Assembly (NCBI GenBank): GCA_029379385.1
Contig: CM055618.1
Location: forward strand, 20,003,071 to 20,067,070
Source: Quillaja saponaria
Taxonomy: Eukaryota; Streptophyta; Magnoliopsida; Fabales; Quillajaceae
DNA length: 64,000 nt
Direction of reading: 5' to 3'
Both the position numbers and the translations under genes were made by a program. Below, piece after piece: positions 39,008-50,500 of this stretch. Below the pieces are notes generated by a model. The model had not been told where the DNA came from, searched no databases, and worked only from the letters and a program-made list of their open reading frames with translations. Numbering within the stretch: the first letter of the stretch is position 1; every line of letters starts with the position of its first letter.

Positions 39008-42000
39008 ATGGCTTTCACATTTCTTTGTCTTCCACATTTTGTTCCTCTGGAATCCCGCTTCATCCCTTTGAAACCCCAAAAGGCTGCTTTCCGACCCCTC
39101 TTCCATTCTTTACCTGCTCCATTTCGAACTCTTCGAGCGCCGGCTGCTATTGGTCCGGACGGAAAGTTCTACCCAAACCCAGCGGACGATGACCCACCTG
39201 AAGCTTCGGAGGATTCTGCGCACGGAGTATCCAAATTCCAGCAAATTCATCGCCAAGCTGAGCGTGCCCAAAAGCTCCAAGAAGAAGAATTTAAGAAGCA
39301 CCAGTCGACTTTCCTAGCTGCCCTTGCAGATGTTGAGGATGCGCCCGATAATCCTACTTCTATGGACTCCGAAAATCCTGGGGACGATTTGTTCAGTGAC
39401 ATTGACAAAGCCATCGCCATGAAGCGTAAAGAGTTTGTGAAGCAGGGACTTCTTAAGCCGAACCCCAGGAAAGCGAAGGCGGTTTCTAATGAAGTTGTCG
39501 AGGGGATTGACGAATTAGAAGCAGAGGAGGTCGTCGATTTGGAAGAAATAAACGAGCTTCAAGGACTTAAAGTCATTTCCGAGGATTCGGATGAAGAGGG
39601 CTCAGAGAAATTCGACGATGAGGTGAGTGAACTCGATGGCACAAACCATGGCTCCTCTTTAAATTCTTCGTTTGATTTAGATTTCGATAGCTATGGAAAA
39701 ACTAAGGCTAGAATCATGGAACCCAAATTTAAAATGACATTGGCCGAGATTTTGGACGAGAGTAAGGTCGTACCCGTGTCGGTTTATGGTAATTTAGAGA
39801 TTGAGATTACTGGAATTCAACATGATTCGAGGCTAGTTAGCTCAGGTGATTTATTTGTGTGCTGCGTCGGGAGAAAGACTGATGGGCATCTGTATTTGAC
39901 CGAGGCTGACAATGAGAGGAGCAGTAGCTGTAGTGGCCAGTAAGGAGATAGACATAGAGGAGACTCTCGGGTGCAAGGCGTTGGTGATTGTGGAAGACAC
40001 TAATGTAATTCTTCCTGCATTGGCTGCATCTTTTTATAGGTACCCGTCCAAGAATATGGCAGTTATTGGAATAACTGGGACGAATGGGAAAACAACCTCT
40101 TCATATTTGATAAAAAGCATGTATGAAGCAATGGGACTAAGAACTGGAATGTTGAACTCGGTTGCTTATTATGTACATGGGGATAATAAGTTGGACTCAC
40201 CGAAGACAACCCCAGATGCTGTTTTAGTTCAAAATTTGATGGCAAAGATGCTCCATAATGGAACTGAAGCAGTAGTTACGGAGACCTCTTCTCATGGGTT
40301 AGCTACAGGAAGTTGCAATGAAGTTGACTTTGATATTGCAGTATTTACGAATTTGACAAGGGACCATGTGGATTTCCATGGGACCGAGGAGGAATATAGG
40401 GATGCAATGGCCAAACTGTTCTCAAGAATGGTGGATCTTGATCGGCACAGGAAAGTGGTAAACATTGATGATCCTCATGCACCTTTCTTTATTTCACAGG
40501 GGAACCCAGAAGTCCCTGTTGTGACCTTTGCAATGGAGAATAAGAATGCAGATGTTCATCCCTTGAAGTTTGAGCTCTCCCTGTTTGAGACGCAGGTGCT
40601 GGTGAACACCCCACATGGTATACTGGAAATTTCATCAGGGTTACTTGGAAAGCATAATATATACAACATTCTTGCAGCTGTAGCAGTAGGAATTGCCGTT
40701 GGCGTACCTTTAGAGGACATTGTCAGGGGGATTGAAGAGGTAGATGCAGTTCCTGGTAGGTGTGAGTTAATTGACGAGGAACAAGCATTTGGGGTAATAG
40801 TGGACTATGCTCATACCCCCGATGCCTTGTCTAGATTGCTTGATTCCGTAAGAGAGCTAGGACCTCGGAGGGTTATAACTGGTATGTTTGTGTCCTCTCA
40901 GTATTATTTATTCTACAAAAGATGAAAGAAAAATAAAATTTGACAGTAAACACTAATTATATTCCTCTGAAAGATAGTCATATTGATATACTGTCTCTGC
41001 AAGAGTTATTTAAATTCTCAATCACACATTAAGAGTATGCTTGGAAAAAGCCCCATTTTGTTAAAGTTGCTTAGTCTTGTTGCACTTGTAAGTTGTAGCT
41101 GAATTCATCTGCCTAAAGTTTCTGTAGACTTGATGATATGAGTAAAATCATCTTGCTTTCTCTTACCTGATTGCTTTTTGCTTTTTTCTTTTTTTAGTTT
41201 TTGGTTGTCCTGGTGAGGGCGAAAGAGGGAAGAGGCCCATGATGACTAAGATTGCGACAGATAAAAGTGATGTGACCATTCTGACATCAGACAATCCAAA
41301 GAATGAAGATCCATGTACGTATCATGATTTGTGAACCATACTTCATAAGCAAAGTATGGCATTGCTATAAAGTAAAGTATGTTTATACTGCTTGCTGCTC
41401 TTGACCTTGTCTATTTATTTTGTTCAGTGGATATTTTGGATGATATGTTAGCTGGGGTAGGATGGACAATGCAGGATTACTTGAAGCATGGGGAGAATGA
41501 TTACTACCCTCCTCTTCCAAATGGTCATAGAATTTTTGTTCATGATATTAGACGGGTAGCAGTACGAGCTGCAGTTGCCATGGGTGAGGAGGCTGATATG
41601 GTTGTGAGTTCTTAAAGCTCCTTTTTTATCTGTTTGTTTGTGATATATGTAAAAATCATTGATTATAGTTACTCAATTCAAAATAATGCAATGCGTCAAA
41701 TCAGAAAAAAGTGATTTACTAGTTCCTATATAAAACACATTAATGTTTCATAGAGAGAAAGGCAGAAGGGGTTGGTAGGGTTCCGAGGGTGGGGGGTGTT
41801 CCACAAAAATGCAGTTGCAATGGTAACAAAACAGCAGATTCAGAATAAACAATTATGGAGATGGCAAGAGGGGAACATGTAAAACACTGAAAATCAAGCA
41901 AATGGAAATGGGCAAGTGTTACAATCTTCTAAAATTATTTTTCTTATCTACTGATACTCTGAAATCCTTATATTTGGAAGCAGCATCTTTTTATTAGAGA

Positions 42001-42451
42001 AAGCGAATCCAAGATAACAAAATGAACTAGAAAACTATGTAACAGTAGGAACTATAAATTGGCTTGTAGAATATTAAATAAAGGGTCAACTCTATATGCA
42101 TGCTGCAGGTGGTCGCTGGCAAAGGCCATGAAGCATATCAAATAGAAGGGGACAAGACGGAATTCTTTGATGACCGAGAAGAGTGTAGGGAGGCATTGCA
42201 GTACGTTGATGAGCTTCACCAAGCTGGAATAGACACTAGTGAATTTCCATGGCGGTAATGTTGAATGAGATTCTTTTCCTTGTTAGTTGATACTACTCTC
42301 TTGTAAAAGATGTGCTATCCATAGTCATAATTACTTGTTGAGGTTTCATCTTTTTAAAATCTTTTGTTATTCAATTATCACTAACAAAAAGAAAAAGGAA
42401 TAATCATCTGCTTCAAATCTTTGCTGCTGCAGGTTACCAGAGAGCCACTGA
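39008..42451 (+). pseudogene. MurE-like/PAP11 chloroplast protein gene, frameshifted
   Basis: Plant MurE homologue; in flowering plants it is a subunit (PAP11) of the plastid-encoded RNA polymerase complex and is needed for chloroplast formation. Exons: 39008-40881, 41198-41314, 41428-41603, 42109-42254, 42433-42451. The N-terminus has a Ser/Pro-rich transit-like stretch, then an acidic region, then Mur ligase domains: ATP loop GTNGKTT, SSHGL, NLTRDH and DYAHTPD, ending PESH. The frame breaks at about 39913: reading runs on to a stop 11 codons later, while the protein continues in another frame from RGAVAVVASKE. The total of 2332 bases is exactly one more than 777 codons, so one extra base is the only indel. 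Also, the codon for the lysine carbamylated in bacterial MurE is ATG (Met) at 40407-40409, and DNPR reads DNPK. Either a pseudogene with relaxed constraint, or partly a consensus error. Confidence 0.8.
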
Positions 42452-44656
42452 GAAAGTAACTGAAGTTGCAGTGAGAATATATTGGTGCGGTTGTAAGCTT
42501 TTTAGTTCTACTAGATTTTTCAAGCTGGGCGTACTTAAAGAGTAAGAAGACTTTGCTATAACTATTCAATCCACTTTAAATTTTGAAAATGAGTTGTTTG
42601 AATGGCAATCACTGACAAGTCTATAAGCAGCAGCAAGAGAAGGCTAGCAGAAGAGAAAGACAGGGCTTTCTGTGTAGCGGTATCGTTGACATAGTGTCCA
42701 GACAAAAATTATAGAAGTTTTGGGCTAGTTCAGCCAGGCTACCAAACATCATAGTTTTGTTAGTGCAAGTAATTATCATATCCCATAAACTGCTCTGAAA
42801 TATCATTGGTTGACTGTATAGCTGACTTCATTTTAGCCACTTCATTTTCATGAGAATTGTATATGCTACTGCTGCTGTAATGTCTCATCTCGCAGTGGAG
42901 AGGTCCCTGACTCAGCGATACACAGCTACTGGGAATACGAATTGCACTTTGTTGTACATCTGATAACTAGAATTTGATTTATTTAATGCGATCTAGTTAA
43001 TGAATGGAAAAAGATTGATTACTGTTTATATACTTCATATTTGCAATCAATCATCATAAAGGGCGGCAAAGTAGGGGTTAATGTCAAAACTCTAGGAGCT
43101 GCACTAAGGATTAAGGTTCTGCATGTGCATTGCAATTTATGGAATAATGCAGGTTGGCAATAAAAAGAAAAGTTTCCTGAAAGTTTGGCTTGGGTCAACG
43201 ATGAACAAAATTCGTCTGAGGTATCAATATGAAGAAGTCTTTTTCAGTTCCTAATCCTAGATTCAAGATCTTCATTTCGGGCTAGCATTTTTGGTTAGAT
43301 TTCTTGTTTAGTTTTAACAAATTTGGACTTCTTTTTGAAAGAAAAAAAAAATTATAGTTAATTTTTACGAGTTGAGCTAACAATCAACTAAAAAAATAAA
43401 ATATGTTTATAAAGAATCTTTCCAAAGGAATGTAGATAACAATTATTTTACCATTGTTAAAGTAATTAATTAATTACTATTTCTAAAACATTTCACATTT
43501 TAACTAAAACCTTAACCACCGATCTTGTATATCCAAACATATTTTCTTTCCGTATGTGGAGGTTGTTGGAAAACACATGTACCATGCCAGTGTTGTGTTG
43601 TCCAGTTGTCCTGCTGGGGTTGGTAAGCCAAAAGATCAAAAACCTTTCTGTAAAACTCCATCACTGTCTATGACACTCCCCACCCGACTCACTGCTACCC
43701 CATATACAGCAACGCACTTTCTGGGTTTTTTTTTTGGTTGTTTTTAAATTTTCTTCTTGTTAAGAAAGAAAAAGGAAAAGGAACAAGAAAAAGAAGTTCG
43801 ACAAGGTATATATGGACGTTTGGATGATAGGAAAATTTATCAGTTTCTACAAAACTGATTCATGGTAAGAAAAGGAATCAGATATAAAATCCTAGTCCGA
43901 TTAGTGCTTGTTAGTTTTATTTGGGTATTTCTAGCTTTCTTTCTTTCAGATACCTGTTTTTTGTTTAATTTTGTTTTTCAATTATTTTATGCCCTTTTGT
44001 AATGATTTTTTCATCAAATTATCGGTTTTGTGAGATGATGATACTTGAAAGTCACTTCGAGTTAGAAATCATTTGTTTGTTCATGCATTTAATGTTGTTG
44101 TTGAGTTGTCAAACTATTTGATGCCTTTGATGGAAGCTTATGTTTTGGGGGTTTTGAGGTTTAGCTTTGTCACGTTGTGACAGTTGAGTCCTATAAAGTT
44201 GGTTTTGGAATTGGCGGGACAGGGAGTCAGATTATCTGATAGTGCTATTCTGCCTAAACCTCTAAGGTTATCTACTCATGATTTTCATTTCTGAATCTAT
44301 TTTCTTGATAAACATTTGTGATTGTAGAAGTGGGGAATAACTATTGACTATGTTGATATTGGGATTTATCCTGCACTTTTCCATTGACAGATGAAACTTG
44401 GGGATTGAAATCTATCTCTCTCTTTCTTTCTTTTTTGGTGGGTTCACAAATTTGTCCCTTTTTTATACTTTCATAGTTTCATTGCTCTCTGGTATATCCT
44501 TGCTTCACAGAAAAAGAAGCAAGAAAGCAGAAGAATCTGGCTTTAGGTATCAAATAATGATGCATCGACATTCATCCTTCTAGCAGCAATTTGACCCTTG
44601 CCTAGTGGGTTCAAGTCTTCAAGTGGTTCTTTTGTACAATTGCAATTGTTTTATTG
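42452..44656. other. Intergenic region and probable leader of the repeat-protein gene
   Basis: Follows the 3' end of the MurE-like gene. 42.5-43.0 kb is probably its 3'UTR. From about 43.55 kb the sequence is less AT-rich and likely includes the promoter and spliced leader of the gene at 44657. I find no coding exon in between. Confidence 0.45.
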
Positions 44657-46378
44657 ATGTCTCCCATCTATAAAATGGAAGACGAACAGACATTTCAGAA
44701 GCTGTGGGAGTTTCGGAGGGGAAATACTGACTTTTATTCTTCACATGATGACTCGAAATCAAGTTCAAGAAGTGGGATATTTTCCAAAAGGCATAAAATG
44801 GTTTCCAGCTTGGTTTCACGAGAGAGTCCTGGTGCTAATAGTCAAATTAAATTTGGGAGTGTAAAAAAGATGCATATCCAAAGGAGTAATGAATACTGTA
44901 TAGCTGATAATGATTTAGAGAGGGACAGTCATATAAACATCAGCAGAAAGAAGAGTAAATCAAGTACTTTTGATCCTGCTGCCCTGGATGATATCAAAAT
45001 CTACATGGAATCCTTGTTAGAAGATCTGAGAGTGACGGAAGACAATTTAATTGCATGGATGAGGGAGGAAATGCAAAAGTTAGTGGCAGATGGAACAACC
45101 ACAAGATATAAAAGAAGAGGAGGCAGCAACAAAGAAAAAAGCATCCAAATGCAGCAGAACAACTTTGGTGAGAACCCTCTAGTGCAGCTTGAAAACAAAT
45201 ATGAGAAAAATCTCAGACTGCAGCATCAGAACAACTTGGAGAAGCAGGTAATTGAGCAGAAGAAGCAGATGTCTGAGGATAACATTCAATCGCAGCATCG
45301 AAGCAGCTTGGATGATAACATCCAAGTCGAGAATCGTCAAAACAACATCATGGCGACTATCCAAGTGCAGCATCAAAAAATTTGTAAGGAAAATATCCCA
45401 GTGCAGCATCAAAACTACTTTGAGGAGAGCATCCAAATACAGTGTCAAAACATTTTTGAGCAGGATATTCACAAGCAGAATCTAAATAATATAAAAAGTG
45501 ACATGAAAAGAAAGAATCCCTTAGAGGGGTCTTAGAGAGGTTACCGGAAAGCAAAGTAGCTGGTATTCTTAGCTAAGATGTTGAAGGCACCAAATCCATG
45601 ACAACAATAGAGAAGAACAAGGGAGAAACACTTGCATCTTCTGTTCAGCAAAATTTTCAATATGGTATTGTTATCCCTTTTGTCCAGCCCCAACATCACC
45701 GTGTATTTGGCACTGAAGATGAGAAGGGTCATGATAGATTGTTAGAGAGAGATATACAGCATAAAATATCCAATTCTAATGATAGATTCAGTGTGCTTGA
45801 AAAATCAGTTCATCATGGTCAAGAAAATGAGAAAGAAGAGTTGAGACTGTCTGTTAAGCCCCATGTCTCATCCAATTCATCTGGTCCGGCTGCTTCTTTG
45901 ATGTACTTAACATTTCCCACAGTGATAACTGACCCAATTGTTGAGAACCTCCATGTTAAGTGCTTCTGGCAATTGTGTTTAACCTGGAGATTCTGGGAAT
46001 AAAATAGGTGTCAATTCAGAAAAAGTAAATCTGGTGCTTGATTCAAGTGCTAATCATGGATGCTACCCTGGCATGCAAAGAGAAAGAATTGGAAGCTCTG
46101 CTCACATTAGTTCCAGAACTATGCATTGTTTAGACCAAAACAGTTCTCCCATGTCATGTATTGGAACTGGGTACCCTGCTGCACTTCATCAGGTGATGGA
46201 CAGTGGGTTTTACAATTCAAACCAATTTAGATTGGACAATCAAGTTCGAGAGAATAGCAACATATTAGGTCTAAGGATGAATGGAGGAGCCATAAGAATT
46301 TCTGAGGGATGTGATATACCAGAACAGTATTTTACCAGCAGTTTCTGCAGCAATCCAAATTCCAAAGCGTATAGATGA
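44657..46378 (+). pseudogene. Unrecognised gene with 12-residue tandem repeats, frame broken
   Basis: I do not recognise this protein. The first open part (44657-45535) starts MSPIYKMEDEQTFQKLWEF, runs through a Ser/Lys-rich segment and a helical block (DDIKIYMESLLEDLRVTEDN), and then has about ten tandem 12-residue units of the type NIQVQHQNNFEE (45140 to about 45500). Coding-looking sequence then continues in other frames: from about 45532 (SLRGVLERLPESKVAGILS, then TAA at 45574-45576, then DVEGTKSMTTIEKNKG) to about 45970, and from about 45975 (PGDSGNKIGVNSEKVNLVLD) to the stop at 46378. At least two frame changes and one stop are therefore needed. No splice sites explain them well. It is probably a decayed gene; a gene ending at 45535 is the alternative. 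Confidence 0.6.
45140..45500 (+). repeat. 36-bp degenerate coding tandem repeat
   Basis: About ten consecutive 36-base units (one is 39), each encoding a variant of [NS]IQVQHQNNFEE. Examples are NLRLQHQNNLEK, NIQSQHRSSLDD, TIQVQHQKICKE, NIPVQHQNYFEE and SIQIQCQNIFEQ. Gln/Asn-rich with alternating hydrophobic positions, possibly coiled coil. Confidence 0.85.
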
Positions 46379-47585
46379 CCGGATGGCATTTAGATAATTA
46401 GATTCTTCCCTACTTTAAAGTGTGTCTTTGTTTCCAAGTAACTTTAATAGAGATAAGAACAGAAAAGCTTGATTACCAAACTTCTCCATGCATATCACTC
46501 TCATGAGACCTTGTCTACTTTTGGAATCCAAAGGTAGCTGATGTAGAAACCTCTATTGAATACCCTGTTTGGCCCAAGAAAGCAGCTAACCTGATGATTA
46601 CGCCGTTTAGGTTATTATATAGGATAGACAGATTTGTTTGGTACCGCCATGTACTTTTATGTGCTGTGGACCTGTGGCAGATTTTGGGAAAACAATTTAT
46701 CCCAGAATGATTGTACCCAAACAATTTTCTCTCAGGAAATTGTGTCACAGATTATGTGATTGCTCTGTGACTGTCATAGTACATCTATGATTGGTATGTG
46801 ACAGTGAGGATCAACTCAGCTCCTATCACCCAAAAAAAAAGAAAAAAAGAAAAGCTCAGCTCCATGTCATTCCTTTTTCTTGTGGTTCAGAAGAAGGCTC
46901 AGTTCAACACATGGGCCCTTTGCGGTACATTAAGTCTCTAAAATCTAGCAGACCTACTCCTAATTTATATCTTTCAGTCATCTGCCAATTTTAGAAAGAA
47001 ACGGGATTGAAAATATAGACATTTTTGGGGTTTCAACTTATAAATAAAAATATTTTTAGAGTTTTCCAAAATCCTTTTTTTTCTTTCTGAATTTCAAAAG
47101 AAGACTGTAATTTATCCAAAATCTTAAATTATGGGGGAGGCTAAATCCAATGAACTAAACTTAGCAACATCCAATTTCCTTTTTCTTCCACTAAAAAAAT
47201 ATTCACTTTTTCCTTTTTTTTTTTTTTTTTTTCATATGAAACAGCCGACAAGTCTATTTTGTTTTTGTTTATGTTTATGTTTTCTTCCTTTTATGGAACA
47301 CTACACTTTTATAAAGACCAATAGATCCATCAATAAACGAGAAAAAGTAGATCCAAAATTTTAATGTTGTTGTTTTTATAGTTTTTTTTTTAATTTCGGA
47401 GAAAATAAAAATGAGAATATTGTAATATGTTAAAGTTTCCTTCAGGATTCTACTGATGCAATGGTTTGCTAGCACCAAGAAAAAGCAGAAGCCTCTCTCT
47501 CTCTCTGCTTTGAGCCTTTAACTTCGATTTCCAGGGTGAGAATTGTTAGAACGGTTCGAAAATCTGTGGATGAGTACAAGAAGCC
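46379..47585. other. Intergenic region upstream of the SPPL gene
   Basis: Spacer with a long T run at about 47212-47232 and a CT microsatellite at about 47493-47507 inside the likely SPPL leader. No coding exon recognised. Confidence 0.45.
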
Positions 47586-50500
47586 ATGGGTTTGAAGAGG
47601 ATTTGCTGGATTATTGTCGTGTCATCTGTAATTCTACTGGTCTGTAATACTTCTGCTGTGATGGCTGGAGACATAGTTCAGGGCGACGATTTAGTTCCCA
47701 AGAAGCCCGGTTGTGAAAACGATTTTGTTCTGGTATCTCTTATGCAACTTTTCCCTTGGGCCCGCCTCTTGTTTCTGCAATATAGCTACTGATGCTTCTT
47801 AATTTCATCTTTTTCTTCTTTACTAGATTATGGCCCCTGTTATGTTTTTTTTTTTTTTTTTTTTTTTCTTTCTTCAAATAGTTAATCTGGCATTGCTTTC
47901 ATCAGGTAAAAGTTCAGACTTGGGTTGATGGCATTGAGGACTCCGAATTTGTTGGCGTGGGTGCCAGGTTTGGCACAACCATTGTGTCAAAAGAGAAAAA
48001 TGCTAACCAAACTAGACTCGTGCTTGCAGATCCTAGAGATTGTTGCAGTACGCCAAAGAATAAGGTTTTTCTTCTTAGACATCATATATCGTATCATCTA
48101 TGACATGTATATAGTCAAATGGTTTTAGTGTTTATTAATATCTTGATGTATGCAAGTTGGGTCTTGTTAGCTCGCCGGAGATGTTATCATGGTGGACCGA
48201 GGCCACTGCAAATTCACAACCAAGGCAAATAATGCAGAAGCTGCTGGTGCTTCAGCTATCCTGATTATAAACAATGAGAGAGGTACTAATAAGTTTTTTT
48301 TTTTTTTTTGTTTCATTTGTCTTTTTATTGTGATTCATTGTTATCTAGGGAAGATATATTTCAATAGATACAAATCATTATAATGCTGGTATGTATATGT
48401 GCTTAAGCTATATCTTATTGCATGTTAAGTTCAATCAAATAAAACCATTTTAAAGATAATTTTTGGAATATCTGAAGAAAAAGAAGAGTTCATGCACCGC
48501 TAAAAATCAAGATATGTCACCAATATTCATCTTTGTATCAAATAATGTTTCTTTTCAATGCAGAACTTTACAAGATGGTTTGTGAACCTGATGAAACTGA
48601 TCTAGACATACATATTCCTGCTGTAATGCTCCCACAAGATGCAGGTTCTAGCTTAGAGAAAATGCTATTGAATAGTTCATCTGGTAAGCTATCTTTATAC
48701 ATGAATGTCGTTATTTTTATACTGTCTTAATTTTCATCTTATGTGGCTTTAGAATTATTGGTATCTATTTGGTGTTGGCATTTTTTCTCTTTACTGTAAC
48801 ATCTAGAGGTGGGCTTCTGAAGTTTTTGTTTTCTGCAGTCTCTGTGCAGCTTTACTCTCCACTTCGACCAGTAGTAGACATAGCAGAAGTATTTCTATGG
48901 TTGATGGCTGTTGGTACTATCTTGTGTGCATCTTATTGGTCAGCATCGAATGCCAGAGAAGCAGCAATTGAACGGGAGAAGTTATTAAAGGTCAGGTTCC
49001 GCTCTACTTTCTGTGTTGGCTTACTCTCTCTCCAAGTGGTGTTCTTCTCTTTGCAGGTCTCATATACTTTCCAATCTTTACTACTTGCTAATATATATTA
49101 TTCATGTAGGATGATGCAGATGATATTCCGAATCCCCAAGCTATAGGTTCTACAGGCATTGTAGAAATCAACATAATATCTGCAGTCCTGTTTGTGGTTG
49201 TTGCTTCATGTTTCTTGATTCTGCTTTATAAACTTATGTCATTCTGGTTCGTCGAGCTTTTGGTTGTCCTCTTTGCTGTAGGTGGTACAGAGGTATGGAA
49301 TTTTTTTGCAAAAAAGGGAAGGTGAATGTATCACCAATCTTGGATGCACCTTATACCAGAACTTTAGCTTAACTCCAATCTCCTTCATAGTACTCAGCTT
49401 CTGTCCATGTTTTTTTATTGTTGCTTTCACTTTTTAAGCCTGTTGAGTTAATTCTAACTCTGACGTTTCCTGCATATGCAGGGCTTGCAGACTTGCTTGG
49501 TTGCTTTATTATCAAGGTGCACATTTTCATCTTTTATTTACACATGACTTTCAGGAAGTTGTGAAAATTGCACTTGAACACCCGACTGGCAATAGCACAA
49601 TGTGTTTGCTATGGGGAATGTACTAATTTAGCAATAGCATCATGCATATATGTGGATATCTTTCCATTTCTTGAAGATTTCGTTATGTGACTAGTGTAAA
49701 GCCTTAAGCATCACTCATATTGTAATGCTTTTTGGTGTGAATGTATATTTATAAAAACCTGTAGTTTCAGTAATGACTCAAATGGTTACCTTGGAAGTGT
49801 ACAGAGCTTCGACAACCATGATCTTTTAGCACACCGCTTCTTGGCCGGGGTTGGGGAGGAGGGATGCTTGTGCTATCTTTTTTCTGTTATGAGCTTCCAT
49901 TCCTTCATTTTACATAGGATCTTTTTCTATTCAGAAGTTGTAAGATGGTTTGACCAAGGAAAACAAAATTTAATGAACAGAGGGTTAAGAATTTTGGTTT
50001 GCTATTGAATTGAAACTATCACTATGAAAGGAGGAAAGCAAATATTTTGGTGTGCTTGAGTAGCAAAAGTAAACTCGATGCACTTTTGTATAGTTAAAAC
50101 CACATATACAGTGGAATGGTATGGAAAAGCTTGTGTGGCTAGAACCACATACTTGGTATTTAAGGTTTCATTGAATTAAATCAGATTTTCTTAAACATTT
50201 ATGAGGTGAAAAACAACATATTGAAGATGTCGAACTATGAAGTAGAATTGCGGTTCTTTTTGCTGCTCTATTAAATGGCATGAGGATGTTGCTAATATCT
50301 ATGCATTTATCCTTATGAATGATGTGGTCATATTGAACTAATAACTGTACAAGTTGTCAGGTATCTTTTTGTCTGGGACTTATCTTAGCTAGCTTATTCT
50401 TAAGGGCTGCTTTGGCCTTATGGTTCTTAAGGTTATTGTGTATCTTTATCACTAAATGCAGCCCAGCTATCACTTCTCAGCTGTTTCTGTTTTCTTAAGA

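Noticed and set aside
39110..39301. Minus-strand open frame
   Set aside because: Antisense shadow of MurE-like exon 1.
45001..45554. Leu-rich minus-strand open frames
   Set aside because: Antisense to the 36-bp coding repeat; the repetitive Leu pattern mirrors the Gln/His pattern on the plus strand.
47775..49146. Plus-strand open frames extending past SPPL exons
   Set aside because: They read through splice donors into introns; the exons alone restore the full SPPL frame.
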